Below are positions 41,355 to 50,007 of a stretch of DNA of 64,000 bases, piece after piece. The notes beneath the pieces are model-generated. The model made no database searches, had not been told where the DNA came from, and saw only the letters and a list, made by a program, of their open reading frames with translations. Origin of the DNA: Enemella evansiae (GTDB lineage: Bacteria > Pseudomonadota > Alphaproteobacteria > Rhodobacterales > Rhodobacteraceae); assembly GCA_017255395.1 (NCBI GenBank), contig JAFKDC010000004.1:1-64000 (forward strand). Reading direction: 5' to 3'. Position numbers and translations under genes: made by a program. How positions within the stretch are numbered: the stretch's first letter is position 1; each line of letters begins with the position of its first letter.

Positions 41355-42275
41355 ATGGGATACGTCAAGACAGCGATACTGATGGCCGCGATGACCGCGC
41401 TTTTCATGGGCGTGGGTTACCTGATCGGCGGGACGGGGGGCGCCCTGATCGCGCTTGTCGTCGCTGCGGGCATGAATGCCTTCACCTGGTGGAACTCTGA
41501 CCGCATGGTCCTGCGCATGCACAACGCAGAGCCGGTGCCGCCGCGCGACCGCATGGGGCTGCACGCGCTGACGGCAGAGCTTGCGCGGAACGCGGGGATG
41601 CCGGTGCCGGCGGTCTACCTGATCGACACGCCGCAACCCAACGCCTTTGCCACCGGGCGCAACCCGCAGAACGCCGCCGTCGCGGTGACCACGGGCCTGC
41701 TGCGCAGCCTCAGCCGCGAAGAGCTGGCCGGTGTCATCGCCCACGAGCTTGCCCATATCCGCAACCACGACACCGCGATCATGACCGTCACCGCGACCTT
41801 CGCCGGGGCGATCTCGATGCTTGCGAACTTCGCGCTGTTTTTCGGCGGTTCGCGCGAAAGGCTGGGTCTGGTGGGGACATTGCTGATGATGGTCCTGGCC
41901 CCCATGGCGGCGGGGCTGGTGCAGATGGCGATCAGCCGCACGCGGGAATATGCCGCCGACAAGGCCGGGGCCGAGATCTGCGGGCAGCCGCTGTGGCTGG
42001 CCTCGGCGCTGGAAAAGATCGCCATGGGCGCCGCGCGGATCGACAACCACGCGGCAGAGCGCAACCCGGCGAGCGCGCATATGTTCATCATCAACCCGCT
42101 GCATGCCCACAAGCACGACAATCTCTTCGCCACCCACCCGGCGACCGAGAACCGCATCGCGGCCCTGCGGCAGATGGCGGGGCATGGCGGGCGTGCTGCC
42201 CCGGCCCCGCGCCGCGCCGTGGCGGACCGGGGCGCCGCCCCGCGCAACCGGGGACAGGGCGGCCCCTGGGGTTAG
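41355..42275 (+). CDS. htpX: HtpX-type membrane zinc metalloprotease (M48)
   Basis: 306 residues. Two N-terminal membrane helices (beginning [20 protein letters not shown]) and a second hydrophobic pair after the active site frame a cytoplasmic protease domain. HELAH (His130-Glu131, His134) binds zinc and is followed by the third-ligand Glu in [14 protein letters not shown]. HtpX degrades misfolded inner-membrane proteins, complementing FtsH. The C-terminus (about 270-306) is Ala/Pro/Arg-rich and probably disordered. GAAG just precedes ATG 41355. It is convergent with the CoA-transferase gene. Confidence 0.9.
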   Translation: MGYVKTAILMAAMTALFMGVGYLIGGTGGALIALVVAAGMNAFTWWNSDRMVLRMHNAEPVPPRDRMGLHALTAELARNAGMPVPAVYLIDTPQPNAFATGRNPQNAAVAVTTGLLRSLSREELAGVIAHELAHIRNHDTAIMTVTATFAGAISMLANFALFFGGSRERLGLVGTLLMMVLAPMAAGLVQMAISRTREYAADKAGAEICGQPLWLASALEKIAMGAARIDNHAAERNPASAHMFIINPLHAHKHDNLFATHPATENRIAALRQMAGHGGRAAPAPRRAVADRGAAPRNRGQGGPWG

Positions 42276-42294
42276 GGGCGCAGGCCCGAGGGCC

Positions 42295-43503
42295 TCAGGC
42301 GGTTCCGGCGCCCAGCACGCCGGCCGCGACCAGCGCGTCGATCTCGGCCTCGCCGAAACCGGCGGTGCGCAGCGCGTCGCGGCCCCCGGCGCCCAGCTCG
42401 GGCGTCGGGTGGCGGACCTGAAGAGGCGTCTTCGAGAACTTGACCGGAAAGCCGATCATGCCGACCTCGCCGCGCCCCTCGTGCGGCACCCGCAGCACCA
42501 TGTCCTGTGCGGCGACCTGCGGATCGGCCAGCGCCTCGGTGACCGATTGCACCCGGCCCGAGGGCACGCCCGCCGCGTTCAGCCGCGTGATCCAGCCCTC
42601 CTGCGTGTCGTGGGCGAGCGCTTCGTTGATCAGCGCGTTCAGCTCGGCCCGGTGCCGCAGCCGCACCTCGTTCGAGGCAAAGCGCGGGTCGGTCAGCAGG
42701 TGGCCAAGGCCCAGCTCGCCAAGGAACTTCTCGACGATCCGGTCGGTCGAGGGCGCAACGGCGATGTCGCCGTCCGAGGCCCGGAACAACCCGTAGGGCG
42801 AGGCGATCGGATGGTCGTTGCCGGTGGGCACCGGGTCGCGGCCCGTGGCCAGAGCGTTCGAGGTCAGATAGGCCAGCATCGACATCATCGACATCATCAT
42901 CGAGGCCTCGACCCGTTGCGCCGGTCCGCCGTTTTCGCGCCCGCGCAGGGCCGCCACGGCGCCAAGCGCGGCATAAAGCCCGGCAACGACATCGGTGATC
43001 GGCGGCGCGGTGCGCAGCGGGCCGGTGTCGGGGGTGCCATTGGTGGCCATGTAACCCGACATGGCCTGCGCGATGAAATCGAAGGCCGGGCGGTCGGCAT
43101 AGGGCCCGTCGCTGCCGTAGCCGTTGACGCTGACGACGATCAGCTCGGGGTTGATCTGGCGCAGGCGCTCTTCGGTCAGGCCCATGCGGTCGAGGATGCC
43201 GGGGCGGAAGTTCTCTGTCAGGATATCGGCGCCCGCCAGCAGGCGCTCCAGCACGGCGACGCCTTCGGGGTTGCGCAAGTCCAGCTCGACCGAGGACTTG
43301 TTGCGGTTGAACCCGGCGAAGTACCACGACAGCCCGTCGACCCTGTGGCCCTGCTTGCGCACCGGATCGCCGCCGGGCGTCTCGATCTTCACGACCTCCG
43401 CGCCCAGGTCGCCAAGGATCATCGAACAGAAGGGGCCCGAAAGGATGCGTGTCAGGTCGATGACGCGCACACCGGACAGCGGCAGGGGGGCGGGCGCGCT
43501 CAT
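42295..43503 (-). CDS. Type III CoA-transferase (CaiB/BaiF family)
   Basis: 402 residues. ILSGPFCSMILGDLGAEVVK, NRNKSSVELDLRNPEG and YGSDGPYADRPAFDFIAQAM (catalytic Asp) are all present. It moves CoA between carboxylic acids via an acyl-aspartyl intermediate. Its ATG overlaps the stop of the lyase gene by four bases. Together they suggest CoA activation of a branched hydroxy-diacid (3-hydroxy-3-methylglutarate, citramalate or similar) followed by C-C cleavage. Confidence 0.9.
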   Translation of the reverse strand: MSAPAPLPLSGVRVIDLTRILSGPFCSMILGDLGAEVVKIETPGGDPVRKQGHRVDGLSWYFAGFNRNKSSVELDLRNPEGVAVLERLLAGADILTENFRPGILDRMGLTEERLRQINPELIVVSVNGYGSDGPYADRPAFDFIAQAMSGYMATNGTPDTGPLRTAPPITDVVAGLYAALGAVAALRGRENGGPAQRVEASMMMSMMSMLAYLTSNALATGRDPVPTGNDHPIASPYGLFRASDGDIAVAPSTDRIVEKFLGELGLGHLLTDPRFASNEVRLRHRAELNALINEALAHDTQEGWITRLNAAGVPSGRVQSVTEALADPQVAAQDMVLRVPHEGRGEVGMIGFPVKFSKTPLQVRHPTPELGAGGRDALRTAGFGEAEIDALVAAGVLGAGTA

Positions 43504-44456
43504 CCGGCGGCCGTCACGGTCAGCTTCGGGTCGTGGCGCTTCAGCCGGGGACCGGCCTTGAGCACCTGGCCGGGCAGGGGGCGGCCGATCTGGTCCTGAG
43601 TCAGCAGCGCCGCCCCGATCAGCGCATCAAGGTCGACGCCGGTCTCGTAGCCGCTTTCCTGAAGCAGGTAGACAAGGTCCTCGGTGCAGATATTGCCGGT
43701 CGCCCCGGCGGCGAAGGGGCAGCCGCCCAGACCACCCACGGCGGCGTCGTAATGGGTCACGCCCTCGGCAAGGCCGGTCATGACGCAGGCAAGGCCGACA
43801 CCACGGGTGTTGTGGAAATGCAGGTGGATCTCCAGCCCCGGCGCCGCCTCGCGGATGGCCCGGATCGCGGCGCGCACGGTCTGCGGGGTGGCCATGCCGG
43901 TGGTGTCGCCCAGCGACACGCTGTCGGCGCCAAGCTCTTGGTAGCGGCGGGCGATGCGGGCCACCTGCTCGGGCGGGACGACACCCTCGAAGGGGCAGCC
44001 GAAGGCGGTGGCCATGCCGCCCTCGACCCCGATGCCCGCCGCCTTGAGCACCTCGAAGACCGCGCCGAACTCGTCCAGCGACTGGTCGACCGGGCGGTTC
44101 ACGTTCTTCAGGTTGTGGGTCTCCGAGGCCGAGACGACCGTGTGCACCGCGTCCAGCTTGCAGGTGGCGGCCCGCTCCGCGCCGCGCAGGTTGGGCACCA
44201 GCGCGGTGACCCATGCGCCCTCGGGCCGGTCGATCCCGGCCAGCACCTCTTCGGCATCCGCCAGCTGCGGCACGGCGCGCGGGCTGACGAAGGATGTCAC
44301 CTGCATATGCCGCAGGCCGCTGGCGAAAAGCGCGTTGGCGATCTCGATCTTTTTCGCGGTCGGAATGAAGGTCTTTTCGTTCTGGAATCCGTCGCGGGGA
44401 CCGACCTCGCAGACGGTGATCCGGCTGCCTTCGGTAACGGGGGAAGCAGTGGCCAT
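43500..44456 (-). CDS. Hydroxymethylglutaryl-CoA lyase family enzyme
   Basis: 318 residues, TIM-barrel HMGL family. CEVGPRDGFQNEK (catalytic Arg-Asp), LHFHNTRGVGLA (metal His pair) and GLGGCPFAAGATGNICTEDL with the active Cys are all present. HMG-CoA lyase cleaves HMG-CoA to acetyl-CoA and acetoacetate; close relatives cleave other 3-hydroxyacyl-CoAs. It is first in a two-gene leftward operon and divergent from a TTT importer. No 3-methylcrotonyl-CoA carboxylase genes are near, so it is probably not the leucine-pathway copy. Confidence 0.9.
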   Translation of the reverse strand: MATASPVTEGSRITVCEVGPRDGFQNEKTFIPTAKKIEIANALFASGLRHMQVTSFVSPRAVPQLADAEEVLAGIDRPEGAWVTALVPNLRGAERAATCKLDAVHTVVSASETHNLKNVNRPVDQSLDEFGAVFEVLKAAGIGVEGGMATAFGCPFEGVVPPEQVARIARRYQELGADSVSLGDTTGMATPQTVRAAIRAIREAAPGLEIHLHFHNTRGVGLACVMTGLAEGVTHYDAAVGGLGGCPFAAGATGNICTEDLVYLLQESGYETGVDLDALIGAALLTQDQIGRPLPGQVLKAGPRLKRHDPKLTVTAAG

Positions 44457-44762
44457 GAGGCTGGTCCTTTCGGTCTGGGCGGCGGGCCGCCGGTGACATG
44501 TCGCGCCATTGTTGGCAAATCACGCACAGGGTTCACCAGCGGTGTCAAGGAGCGCGGCAGCGCCCCGGACCCTGCGGCGCGCGCCGATCCCGGGAAGGCC
44601 CGGTCCGGTTTGCGGGGGGACTGCGAAAAGACAGGCCGACCCGCTCCGGCGGGACCGCCCGTTGCCGGAACCGGCCACTTTCATGCGGGCCAAGGGACCG
44701 GAACGCTTGCAAACGAACGTAACATGCCCTTTCCTCCCTTTTATCTCTGGGAGGAGTAACAC
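44457..44762. other. 306-bp divergent promoter region, lyase and TTT operons
   Basis: No gene. It must hold two divergent promoters but neither is clear; TTGCAA at 44707-44712 is the best -35 candidate on the plus strand without a good -10. A strong GGGAGGAG ribosome site (44750-44757) precedes the tctC-type start. No operator palindrome was recognised. Confidence 0.4.
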
Positions 44763-45734
44763 ATGAAAAACCTTACGATCACCTCGGCCGCTTTCGGCCT
44801 TGCGCTTTCGCTTGGCCTGTCGGCAGGCGCCCCGGCGCAGGCGGCGGAATGCATTGCCCCGTCCAACCCCGGCGGCGGCTGGGATTTCACCTGCCGCACC
44901 ATCGGCCGCATCCTGACGGAACTGGAGCTTGTCGACGGCAACGTGCAGGTCACCAACATGCCCGGCGGCGTCGGCGCGGTGACCTATGCCATGGTCGTGA
45001 ACGAGCGCCCGGCGGATGCCGAACTGATCGTCGCGACTTCGACCGTGGGCATCACGCAGATCGCGCAGGGCCGCTATCCGGCGCCGGTGGACGCGGTCCG
45101 CTACCTTGCGATGCTGGGCGCCGACGTGGGCGTGATCGCGGTGGACGACGAAAGCCCGATCCAGTCGCTGGCCGAGCTGACAGAGATCATGGCCAACGAT
45201 CCCGGTTCCATCGTGACGGCGGGTTCGTCGGGGGCCGGTGGCTGGGACCATATCCGCCTGCTGATGGTGGCCCGCGAAGGCGGCCTTGAAAGCCTGGGCG
45301 ACCTGCGCTGGGTGCAGTTCGACGGCGGCACCGATGCGGTGACGCAGATGATGGGGGGCCAGATCAACGTGGTGTCGACCGACCTGGGCGAGATCGCAGG
45401 CTTCGTCGAATCAGGCGATATCCGCATCCTCGCCGCGCTCTCGGACGAGCCGATCCCGGCTTTCCCGGACATCCCGACCGCCGCCTCACAGGGGATCGAC
45501 GTCACCGGCTACAACTGGCGCGGCCTCTACACCGGCGGCGAGGTCTCGGACGAAGAGTACAACACCTGGGTCGCGAACCTCGAAACGCTCTACAACTCTG
45601 AGAACTGGCAGAGCGCGGCGGTCGAGTTCGGCCTGGTCCCGATCTGGCGCGGCGGCGAAGAGTTCGAGGCCTACGTCATGGAGCAGGAAAAGGTCATGGC
45701 GGAGATCTCGCGCGATATCGGCGTGATTGAATGA
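44763..45734 (+). CDS. TTT importer solute-binding protein (TctC family), second set
   Basis: 323 residues with signal peptide (cleavage after APAQA, about residue 28). CIAPSNPGGGWDFTCRTIGR and NMPGGVGAVTYA mark the TctC branch that binds tricarboxylates or other polycarboxylates, and GAGGWDHIRLL and VQFDGGTDAVTQMMGG follow. It is more distant from the window's other TctC (31382-32338) than two recent duplicates would be, so it serves a different substrate, probably the acid handled by the neighbouring CoA-transferase and lyase. Confidence 0.9.
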   Translation: MKNLTITSAAFGLALSLGLSAGAPAQAAECIAPSNPGGGWDFTCRTIGRILTELELVDGNVQVTNMPGGVGAVTYAMVVNERPADAELIVATSTVGITQIAQGRYPAPVDAVRYLAMLGADVGVIAVDDESPIQSLAELTEIMANDPGSIVTAGSSGAGGWDHIRLLMVAREGGLESLGDLRWVQFDGGTDAVTQMMGGQINVVSTDLGEIAGFVESGDIRILAALSDEPIPAFPDIPTAASQGIDVTGYNWRGLYTGGEVSDEEYNTWVANLETLYNSENWQSAAVEFGLVPIWRGGEEFEAYVMEQEKVMAEISRDIGVIE

Positions 45735-46162
45735 CCGTCAGGATAGCCGGCGTCGCGATCTTTGTGATCGCGGCGCTTTATACCTGGTACGGGCAGGGCT
45801 ACACGGCGAATTTCGGTGATGTGCTGGGGCCTGCGGTCTTTCCGGTGATCGTGGGCATCCCGGCGATGATCCTGTCGGCCTCGCTGGTGGTCTTTCCCTC
45901 GGGACAGGTCCACTGGCCCGACCGCAGCCACATGGCGCGGCAGGCGGCGGCCCTGGCGATCCTCGTGGGATATGCCTTCCTGCTGCTGCCGCTGGGCTTT
46001 CCGCTGGCGACCTTCCTTCTGATCGCCGGGCTGGGGATCGTGCTGGGTGGCGCACCGCTGAAAGCCGCGCTTCTGGGGGCGGTGATCGCGCCGGGTCTCT
46101 GGGCGCTTTTCGATCAGGTCCTTGGTCTGCCGCTGGCCTTTCTCGGGCGCTGGTTCGGCTAG
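45731..46162 (+). CDS. TTT importer small membrane subunit (TctB family), second set
   Basis: 143 residues and four hydrophobic segments (VAIFVIAALYTWYGQGY and later ones), matching TctB in size and topology. Its ATG overlaps the stop of the binding-protein gene by four bases. A 95-bp gap with GC-rich inverted sequence separates it from the large subunit. Confidence 0.88.
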   Translation: MTVRIAGVAIFVIAALYTWYGQGYTANFGDVLGPAVFPVIVGIPAMILSASLVVFPSGQVHWPDRSHMARQAAALAILVGYAFLLLPLGFPLATFLLIAGLGIVLGGAPLKAALLGAVIAPGLWALFDQVLGLPLAFLGRWFG

Positions 46163-46257
46163 AGCCGCCGCCCGTCGCCGGGCGATCCGGCGCCTACAGA
46201 CCCATGGACCGCCACACCAAAGGCGACACGCCCTAGAACGCAGGACACCGCGCCACG

Positions 46258-47772
46258 ATGGAAACCTTTTCTTTGCTCGCCCACGGCTTTGCCGTTGCGC
46301 TGACACCGCTGAATATCGCGCTTTTGTTGCTGGGCTGCTTCGCGGGCACGCTGATCGGCGCGCTGCCGGGGCTGGGCCCGGTCAACGGGGTGGCGATCCT
46401 GATCCCGCTGACCTTCGCCTTCGGCTTTGACGCCACCTCGTCGCTGATCCTGCTGTCCTCGGTCTACTTCGGCTGCATGTACGGCGGGCGGATTTCCTCG
46501 ATCCTGCTGAACATCCCCGGCGACGAGCCCGCCGTGATGACCACGCTGGATGGATATCCCATGGCGCAGCAGGGCCGGGCGGCGGATGCGCTTGCGATTT
46601 CCGGCGTCGCCAGCTTTGTCGGTGCCACGGTCGCGGTGATCGGCCTGACGCTGTTCGCGCCGATGCTGGCGCGCATGGCGATCTACTTTGGCCCGGCGGA
46701 TTACTTCGCGCTCTATATCCTTGCCTTCGTCACCATCGGGGGCATCGCGGGCGTCGATCCCCGCAAGACGCTGCTTTCGGCGCTGCTGGGCCTGATGATC
46801 GCCACGGCGGGGCTGGACCCGATCTCGGGCATCCCGCGCTACACCTTCAACAATTACCACCTGTATGACGGCATCGACGCGATCGTCGCGCTGGTGGGGC
46901 TGTTCGCGATTTCGGAAATCCTGATGATCCTTGAAAAGGCGGTGCGGGACCGGGCCAAGCCGATCGGCATCGACAGCTGGATTCCAGATGTCCGCACGAT
47001 CTGGCGGACCCGCTGGGCGATCCTGCGCGGCTCTGTCGTGGGCTTTATCGCGGGGGTGCTGCCCGGGGCGGGGGCTTCGCTGGGGTCGGTCATGTCCTAC
47101 TCGATGGAAAAGCAGGCCAGCGACAAGGACGGCACCTTCGGCAAGGGCGACCCGCGCGGGGTCGCGGCGCCCGAGGCGGGCAACAACGCGGCCTCTGGCG
47201 GGGCGCTGATCCCGATGCTGTCGCTGGGGGTGCCCGGGTCGGGCACCACGGCGGTCATGCTGGCCATGCTGATCAGCCTGAACGTCCAGCCCGGCCCGCT
47301 GCTGTTCGAGCGCCAGCCGGATCTGGTCTGGGGGCTGGTGGCCTCGCTCTACCTTGGCAACGTGGCGCTGTTGATCCTGAACCTGCCGATGATCGGGCTG
47401 TTCAGCCGGTTGATGATGGTGCCGACATGGGCGCTCATGCCCATCGTCGCGGCGGTCAGCTTTGTCGGCGTCTTCTCGATCTCGAACTCGACCTTCGATC
47501 TGGAACTGATGATCATCTTCGGCGTGCTGGGCTACCTTCTGCGCAAGCTGGACGTCAGTCTTGTGCCGCTGGTGCTGGGTCTGCTTCTGGGCGGCGACAT
47601 GGAGCGCAACCTGCGCCGCGCCATGTCGATCTCGGACGGCGACTGGGGCATCCTGATCGCCAGCCCGATCTCGATCACGCTGTACCTGCTGACGGCGATG
47701 TTCCTCGGCCTGTCGGTCTGGTTCGCGCTGCGCGAGCGCCGCCGCCTGCTGGCACGGGTCGGCGGGGACTGA
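46258..47772 (+). CDS. TTT importer large membrane subunit (TctA family), second set
   Basis: 504 residues, about 12 helices. GTLIGALPGLGPVNGVAILI, YFGCMYGGRISSIL, TTLDGYPMA, AGVLPGAGASLGSVMSYSME, EAGNNAASGGALIPMLSLGV and PGPLLFERQP are the complete TctA signature set. It forms the channel for the second TTT system. It is followed by a GC-rich hairpin. Confidence 0.92.
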   Translation: METFSLLAHGFAVALTPLNIALLLLGCFAGTLIGALPGLGPVNGVAILIPLTFAFGFDATSSLILLSSVYFGCMYGGRISSILLNIPGDEPAVMTTLDGYPMAQQGRAADALAISGVASFVGATVAVIGLTLFAPMLARMAIYFGPADYFALYILAFVTIGGIAGVDPRKTLLSALLGLMIATAGLDPISGIPRYTFNNYHLYDGIDAIVALVGLFAISEILMILEKAVRDRAKPIGIDSWIPDVRTIWRTRWAILRGSVVGFIAGVLPGAGASLGSVMSYSMEKQASDKDGTFGKGDPRGVAAPEAGNNAASGGALIPMLSLGVPGSGTTAVMLAMLISLNVQPGPLLFERQPDLVWGLVASLYLGNVALLILNLPMIGLFSRLMMVPTWALMPIVAAVSFVGVFSISNSTFDLELMIIFGVLGYLLRKLDVSLVPLVLGLLLGGDMERNLRRAMSISDGDWGILIASPISITLYLLTAMFLGLSVWFALRERRRLLARVGGD

Positions 47773-47775
47773 GCG

Positions 47776-47806
47776 CCGCGCCGGTCACGGGCCTGCCCCG
47801 GCGCGG
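47776..47806 (+). terminator. Hairpin after second tctA
   Basis: CCGCGCCGG (47776-47784) and CCGGCGCGG (47798-47806) form a perfect 9-bp stem with a 13-base loop, three bases after the stop codon. No T-run follows. Confidence 0.5.
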
Positions 47807-47979
47807 GGCGGCTTCCGGCTTGTCGGGTGTATGCGCCGGACCCGTCGCCTTGGGAGCGGGGCTTGCGCCTGCCGCAGGGGTGCGGGAAAGGGGGCCGCTG
47901 GTTGGATGGGCGTTTCGGGGGTGCAGGGCGTGGTGACATGGACAGGATACGGGGCAGAGCAGCGGGCGCGGTGGCTCCG

Positions 47980-48786
47980 ATGACCGGCATGGCAATCAGC
48001 GGCAAGACCCGCTTCGTCCTGATGCTGGGCGATCCCATCGTGCAGGTGAAGGCGCCCGCAGGTTTCGCGGCATGGGCGCGGGACACGGGGACCGATGCGG
48101 TCATGCTGCCGGTCGCTGTGCCCGAGACGGCCCTGCCCGCGACGCTGGAGGCCCTGCGCGGCTGGCGCAATTGTCTGGGCGCGGTGGTCACCTGCCCGCA
48201 CAAGCAGGCGGTGGTCGGGCTGGTCGACAGCGTTTCCCCGGCGGTGGCGCTGACCGGCGCCTGCAACGTGGTGCGGCGCGCGGCGGACGGGCAGCTACAC
48301 GGAGAGATGACCGACGGGCTGGGCTTCGTCGCGGCCTTGCGGGCCAACCGGTTCGATCCGGCGGGCCGTGACGTGCAGCTTGTGGGGGCGGGCGGCGCGG
48401 GCGCGGCGATTGCCCTGGCGCTGGCAGAGACCGGCGCGCGGCTGGTGATCACCGATCGCGACAAGGCCCGGCAGGCTGCTCTGATCGACCGGCTGGCGGG
48501 GCAGGGACAGGTCCTGTCCGCGCCACCCGAGGATTTTTCCGCCGCGCTGGTCTGCAACGCCACGCCTGTCGGGATGAACGGCGACACCGCCCATCCCTGG
48601 CCGCTGGAGGATCTGCCCCGGGGCTGTTTCGTGGCGGATATCGTGCCCGAACCGGCCGAGACGCCGTGGATCGTCTCGGCCCGCGCCCGGGGCCACCGGG
48701 TTCAGACCGGCCCCGAGATGGTGGCCGGGCAGATGCCCGCAATCGTCGATATCCTGATGGCGCACCGCGACAGCGCCGAGGGCTGA
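47980..48786 (+). CDS. Shikimate/quinate dehydrogenase-like (AroE family)
   Basis: 268 residues from ATG 47980. ISGKTRFVLMLGDPIVQVKA, VTCPHKQ (catalytic Lys; usual form NVTxPHK), ACNVVRR, MTDGLGF, the NAD(P) loop LVGAGGAGAAIALALAETGA and NATPVGMN are all AroE features. The usual ISHSLSP substrate motif reads IVQVKAP, so shikimate is unlikely and a related hydroxyacid is possible. ATG 47938, in the same frame with AGGG upstream, is an alternative start. It lies about 200 bases after the TTT operon; a link is uncertain. Confidence 0.8.
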   Translation: MTGMAISGKTRFVLMLGDPIVQVKAPAGFAAWARDTGTDAVMLPVAVPETALPATLEALRGWRNCLGAVVTCPHKQAVVGLVDSVSPAVALTGACNVVRRAADGQLHGEMTDGLGFVAALRANRFDPAGRDVQLVGAGGAGAAIALALAETGARLVITDRDKARQAALIDRLAGQGQVLSAPPEDFSAALVCNATPVGMNGDTAHPWPLEDLPRGCFVADIVPEPAETPWIVSARARGHRVQTGPEMVAGQMPAIVDILMAHRDSAEG

Positions 48787-48887
48787 AGTCCCGCGCCGGG
48801 CTGCGGTCAGGGACTTGACCTCTGCCCTGCCGGATCAGACCGCCCCGGCTTTCCCCATGCCTGCAACAGCGGTCGGCGCGCCGGGCG

Positions 48888-49724
48888 TCACAGCCCCCAG
48901 ATGCGGCGGGCGTTGCCGGACGCCAGCGCGCGGGCCTCGGTCTCCGAGACCTCGGACAGCAGGGCGCGGGTGGCGGCAACCCATTGGTCGAGCGAGGAAT
49001 TCAGCGTGCAGACCGGGCTGTCAGAGCCCCAGACCACCCGCTCCCAGCCGAAGCACCCGATGACGTGTTCGGCGTAGGGGCGCAGGGTATCGAGTGTCCA
49101 GACCGGCGCGGTATAGGCGGTAATGCCGGATATCTTGGCGTTCACGTTCGGGCGTTCCGCCAGCCGCGACACCGCTGCTGCCCAGTCGTCGAAGGCACCC
49201 GCGGCGATGTCGGGCACGCCGCAGTGATCCATGACGAAGGTGGTGTCGGGGCAGGCGTCCACCAGCGCGGCGGCCAGATCCAGCTGCCGGGCCAGCATGC
49301 AGATGTCGAAGGGCAGGCCATGCGCGCCCAGCCGCCCCACATTGGCGCGGAAACGGTTCGAGGTCGACACATCGTCCGGCACCACATGCAGCACGCGGCG
49401 GATACCCTTCACCACACCCCGGTCGAGACTGTCGAGGAAGGCCTCGAAGCCTTCGTCCTCGGGCCGCGCCGAGGAAATCGCGCCCCGGATCAGGCTGCCG
49501 TCCTGCGCCATCATATCCGCGACCCATGCGTTTTCTTTGGCGATGTCGGCGGGGTCGCAGTCGACCTCCATGTGCAGGGCGCCCGAGATGCCGATGCGGC
49601 GGGCAGTGCTCTGGTAGCCGACCAGCGTCCAGTCGCGGTCCAGCGGGGGCACGTCTTTCAGCCAAGGGTAATGGATGCGTTCCCGGTCGACGAGATGCAG
49701 GTGGGTGTCGAACAGGGCAATCAT
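48888..49724 (-). CDS. Amidohydrolase_2 lactonase (fuconolactonase/rhamnonolactonase-like)
   Basis: 278 residues. The metal HxH is in FDTHLHLVD, later ligands are in VMDHCGVPD and WGSDSPV, and NAKISGI is typical of COG3618 lactonases (L-fucono-1,5-lactonase, L-rhamnono-lactonase, 4-sulfomuconolactonase). It hydrolyses sugar lactones made by the dehydrogenase step. AGGAGG lies eight bases before ATG 49724. It is divergent from the 6-deoxyhexose operon, sharing the same intergenic region, which is the main reason to assign it there. Confidence 0.85.
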   Translation of the reverse strand: MIALFDTHLHLVDRERIHYPWLKDVPPLDRDWTLVGYQSTARRIGISGALHMEVDCDPADIAKENAWVADMMAQDGSLIRGAISSARPEDEGFEAFLDSLDRGVVKGIRRVLHVVPDDVSTSNRFRANVGRLGAHGLPFDICMLARQLDLAAALVDACPDTTFVMDHCGVPDIAAGAFDDWAAAVSRLAERPNVNAKISGITAYTAPVWTLDTLRPYAEHVIGCFGWERVVWGSDSPVCTLNSSLDQWVAATRALLSEVSETEARALASGNARRIWGL

Positions 49725-49743
49725 GGTGTTCCTCCTTGGTGTC

Positions 49744-49865
49744 GCGCCAACCGGCGCGCCTTTGGTCCGGCGCCAACCGGCGCGCTTGTAGTCCGGCGCC
49801 AACCTGCGCGCTTTCTGATCTCGCGCCAAGGGGGCGCGCGGTCAGGATTGCGCCTGTTGGCGCGC
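49744..49865. repeat. Array of five degenerate 16-bp palindromes, 26-27 bp period
   Basis: Copies start at 49744, 49770, 49796, 49823 and 49850. The first two are GCGCCAACCGGCGCGC exactly; the third has one change, the fourth is a 17-bp variant with a GGGG centre, and the fifth is GCGCCTGTTGGCGCGC. Linkers of about 10 bases resemble each other (TTGGTCCG, TTGTAGTCCG). The array fills the space between the lactonase start and the operon promoter. Confidence 0.85.
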
Positions 49866-49880
49866 GTTCCCCGAGTTCAG

Positions 49881-49916
49881 CTTGACTCACAAGTGAAAGT
49901 CAAGTTTAGATATAAA
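49881..49916 (+). promoter_or_regulatory. Promoter/operator of 6-deoxyhexose operon
   Basis: CTTGACT (49881-49887) and AGTCAAG (49898-49904) are perfect 7-bp inverted arms, with a nested TCACAAGTGA (49887-49896). TTGACT would serve as -35 with TTTAGA (49905-49910) 17 bases on, or with TATAAA (49911-49916) at a longer spacing. A regulator on the dyad would cover the promoter. No regulator gene is adjacent. GATATAAAAGT and GATATGAAAGT just downstream form a near-direct repeat. Confidence 0.5.
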
Positions 49917-50007
49917 AGTAGCTTCTGGATATGAAAGTCCCGCCGGTCGAAGGTCCGGGGTCGCGGGATGTTCGGGACGCGAGACGGATCGAAACGGGAG
50001 GAAGACC

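Noticed and set aside
43500-44456. HMG-CoA lyase of leucine degradation
   Set aside because: No isovaleryl-CoA dehydrogenase, methylcrotonyl-CoA carboxylase or methylglutaconyl-CoA hydratase nearby; instead it is paired with a CoA-transferase and divergent from a TTT importer.
44707-44735. Promoter for the second TTT operon based on TTGCAA
   Set aside because: No acceptable -10 hexamer at 16-18 bp; the resemblance is not better than chance.
47827-47979. Longer N-terminus for the shikimate-dehydrogenase-like protein
   Set aside because: The added residues are Gly/Arg-rich and without homology, and AroE proteins start only a few residues before ISGKTR; ATG 47938 is kept as a possible alternative.
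49744-49865. CRISPR array
   Set aside because: Repeats are short GC palindromes that vary between copies, linkers are only about 10 bases and similar to each other, and there are no cas genes.
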